NCBI GenBank assembly: GCA_944470555.2
Contig: OX104134.1
Location: 102,232,701 to 102,296,700 of the forward strand
DNA: 64,000 nt
From: Heterobilharzia americana
Taxonomy: Eukaryota > Platyhelminthes > Trematoda > Strigeidida > Schistosomatidae
Reading direction: 5' to 3'
In this document: positions 63,567 to 64,000 of the stretch, piece by piece
Layout of the letters: the number at the start of each line of letters is the position of its first letter
Numbering within the stretch: position 1 is the first letter of the stretch
Translations under genes and position numbers: made by a program
Notes under the pieces: model-generated
Told to the model about the DNA's origin: nothing
The model's database searches: none
What the model saw: the letters and a program-made list of their open reading frames with translations, nothing else

Positions 63567-64000
63567 GACAGACAGACAGACAGACAAAATCAACGTAGAA
63601 CCTCGCACACAACTGCATTGGCTCAGATTGCCACACTTCACAGCAGCATGCAAAGAACAAGTGGATAGAGAAAAAACTGATGTTAAAGTAAGTAAAGGTG
63701 TATGGAAAGAGCAGGAATTTTAGAATAAAGGTTAATGCAAGTATCTAAGCTTAGGAAGACGTCAAAGAGTGAATCCATCTGCGCTGTTTGACTGATTATC
63801 AACCATGATGTCGCCAAGAGTCCCCAACGACTGATTTGTTTCATCGCAAGGACTCTAAACAGTCAGTTTACACGTCTATGTGAGTCAGAGCAGAGGTCAG
63901 GAACTTCTTGAACTGGTGCCAAATCTCAGTCTGACCACAGCGAGCCCTCTTCCAACCGAATCCAACTTCTGCCAATACAGCACGTTGCGGTAAGCGGTGG
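63567..64000 (+). repeat. Dispersed repeat R, copy 3 (runs to window edge)
   Basis: Starts with (GACA)n, then CAAAATCAACGTAGAACCTC, GACGTCAAAGAGTGAATCC, CCAAGAGTCCCCAACGACTG, TGAACTGGTGCCAAATCTCA and GAGCCCTCTTCCAACCGAAT. It lies head to tail with copy 2, about 550 bp on. Confidence 0.88.

Overview
This window is eukaryotic nuclear DNA from a trematode, most probably a schistosome. It is AT-rich and has two spliced protein-coding genes, one of them with introns of 0.04 to 15 kb, set in a dense litter of non-LTR retrotransposons, Penelope-like elements and tRNA-derived SINEs. Three things point to Schistosoma. A near-verbatim but damaged copy of the Sm-alpha hammerhead ribozyme lies at 8542-8604. 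A second schistosome-type SINE family with its own hammerhead fold is present. There are 36- and 37-nt introns in the 5' parts of genes. No rRNA gene, intact tRNA gene or prokaryotic-style operon was found.

Layout. 1-5500: decayed RTE-like retrotransposon and SINE fragments. 5560-6068 (minus): first two coding exons of a Rab14-like small GTPase, separated by a 36-nt intron; its 3' exon was not found. 6069-21700: a graveyard of CR1-like, RTE-like and Penelope-like pieces. It includes a nearly full-length but dead CR1-like element on the minus strand (16260-20302) and a CR1-like element whose RT is broken at its YADD motif by an RTE 5' end (13708). 21793 to the right edge (plus): a giant gene of at least 40 kb for a THADA/Trm732-like protein (DUF2428 family), the partner of the tRNA 2'-O-ribose methyltransferase FTSJ1/Trm7. 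Most exons join in phase and follow human THADA in order. The first exons, two or three central ones and the last exons were not found.

The introns hold most of the mobile DNA. The 14.6-kb intron at 31870-46434 contains a 1.92-kb inverted repeat made of two RTE-like copies (37027-38950 and 42230-44154). Every stretch I compared is identical apart from one homopolymer base, and the arms share the same coding lesions. It also holds a 711-bp internally deleted RTE copy flanked by a perfect 14-bp target-site duplication.

I found no convincing new multi-gene system. The best leads are the inverted repeat with sharp edges, the two hammerhead-bearing SINE lineages, the internally deleted mini-RTE, an apparent one-base deletion in a conserved THADA exon, and an unclassified ~430-bp dispersed repeat present three times. 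All exon calls come from reading frame, splice-site consensus and remembered family sequences; no alignment program was run.
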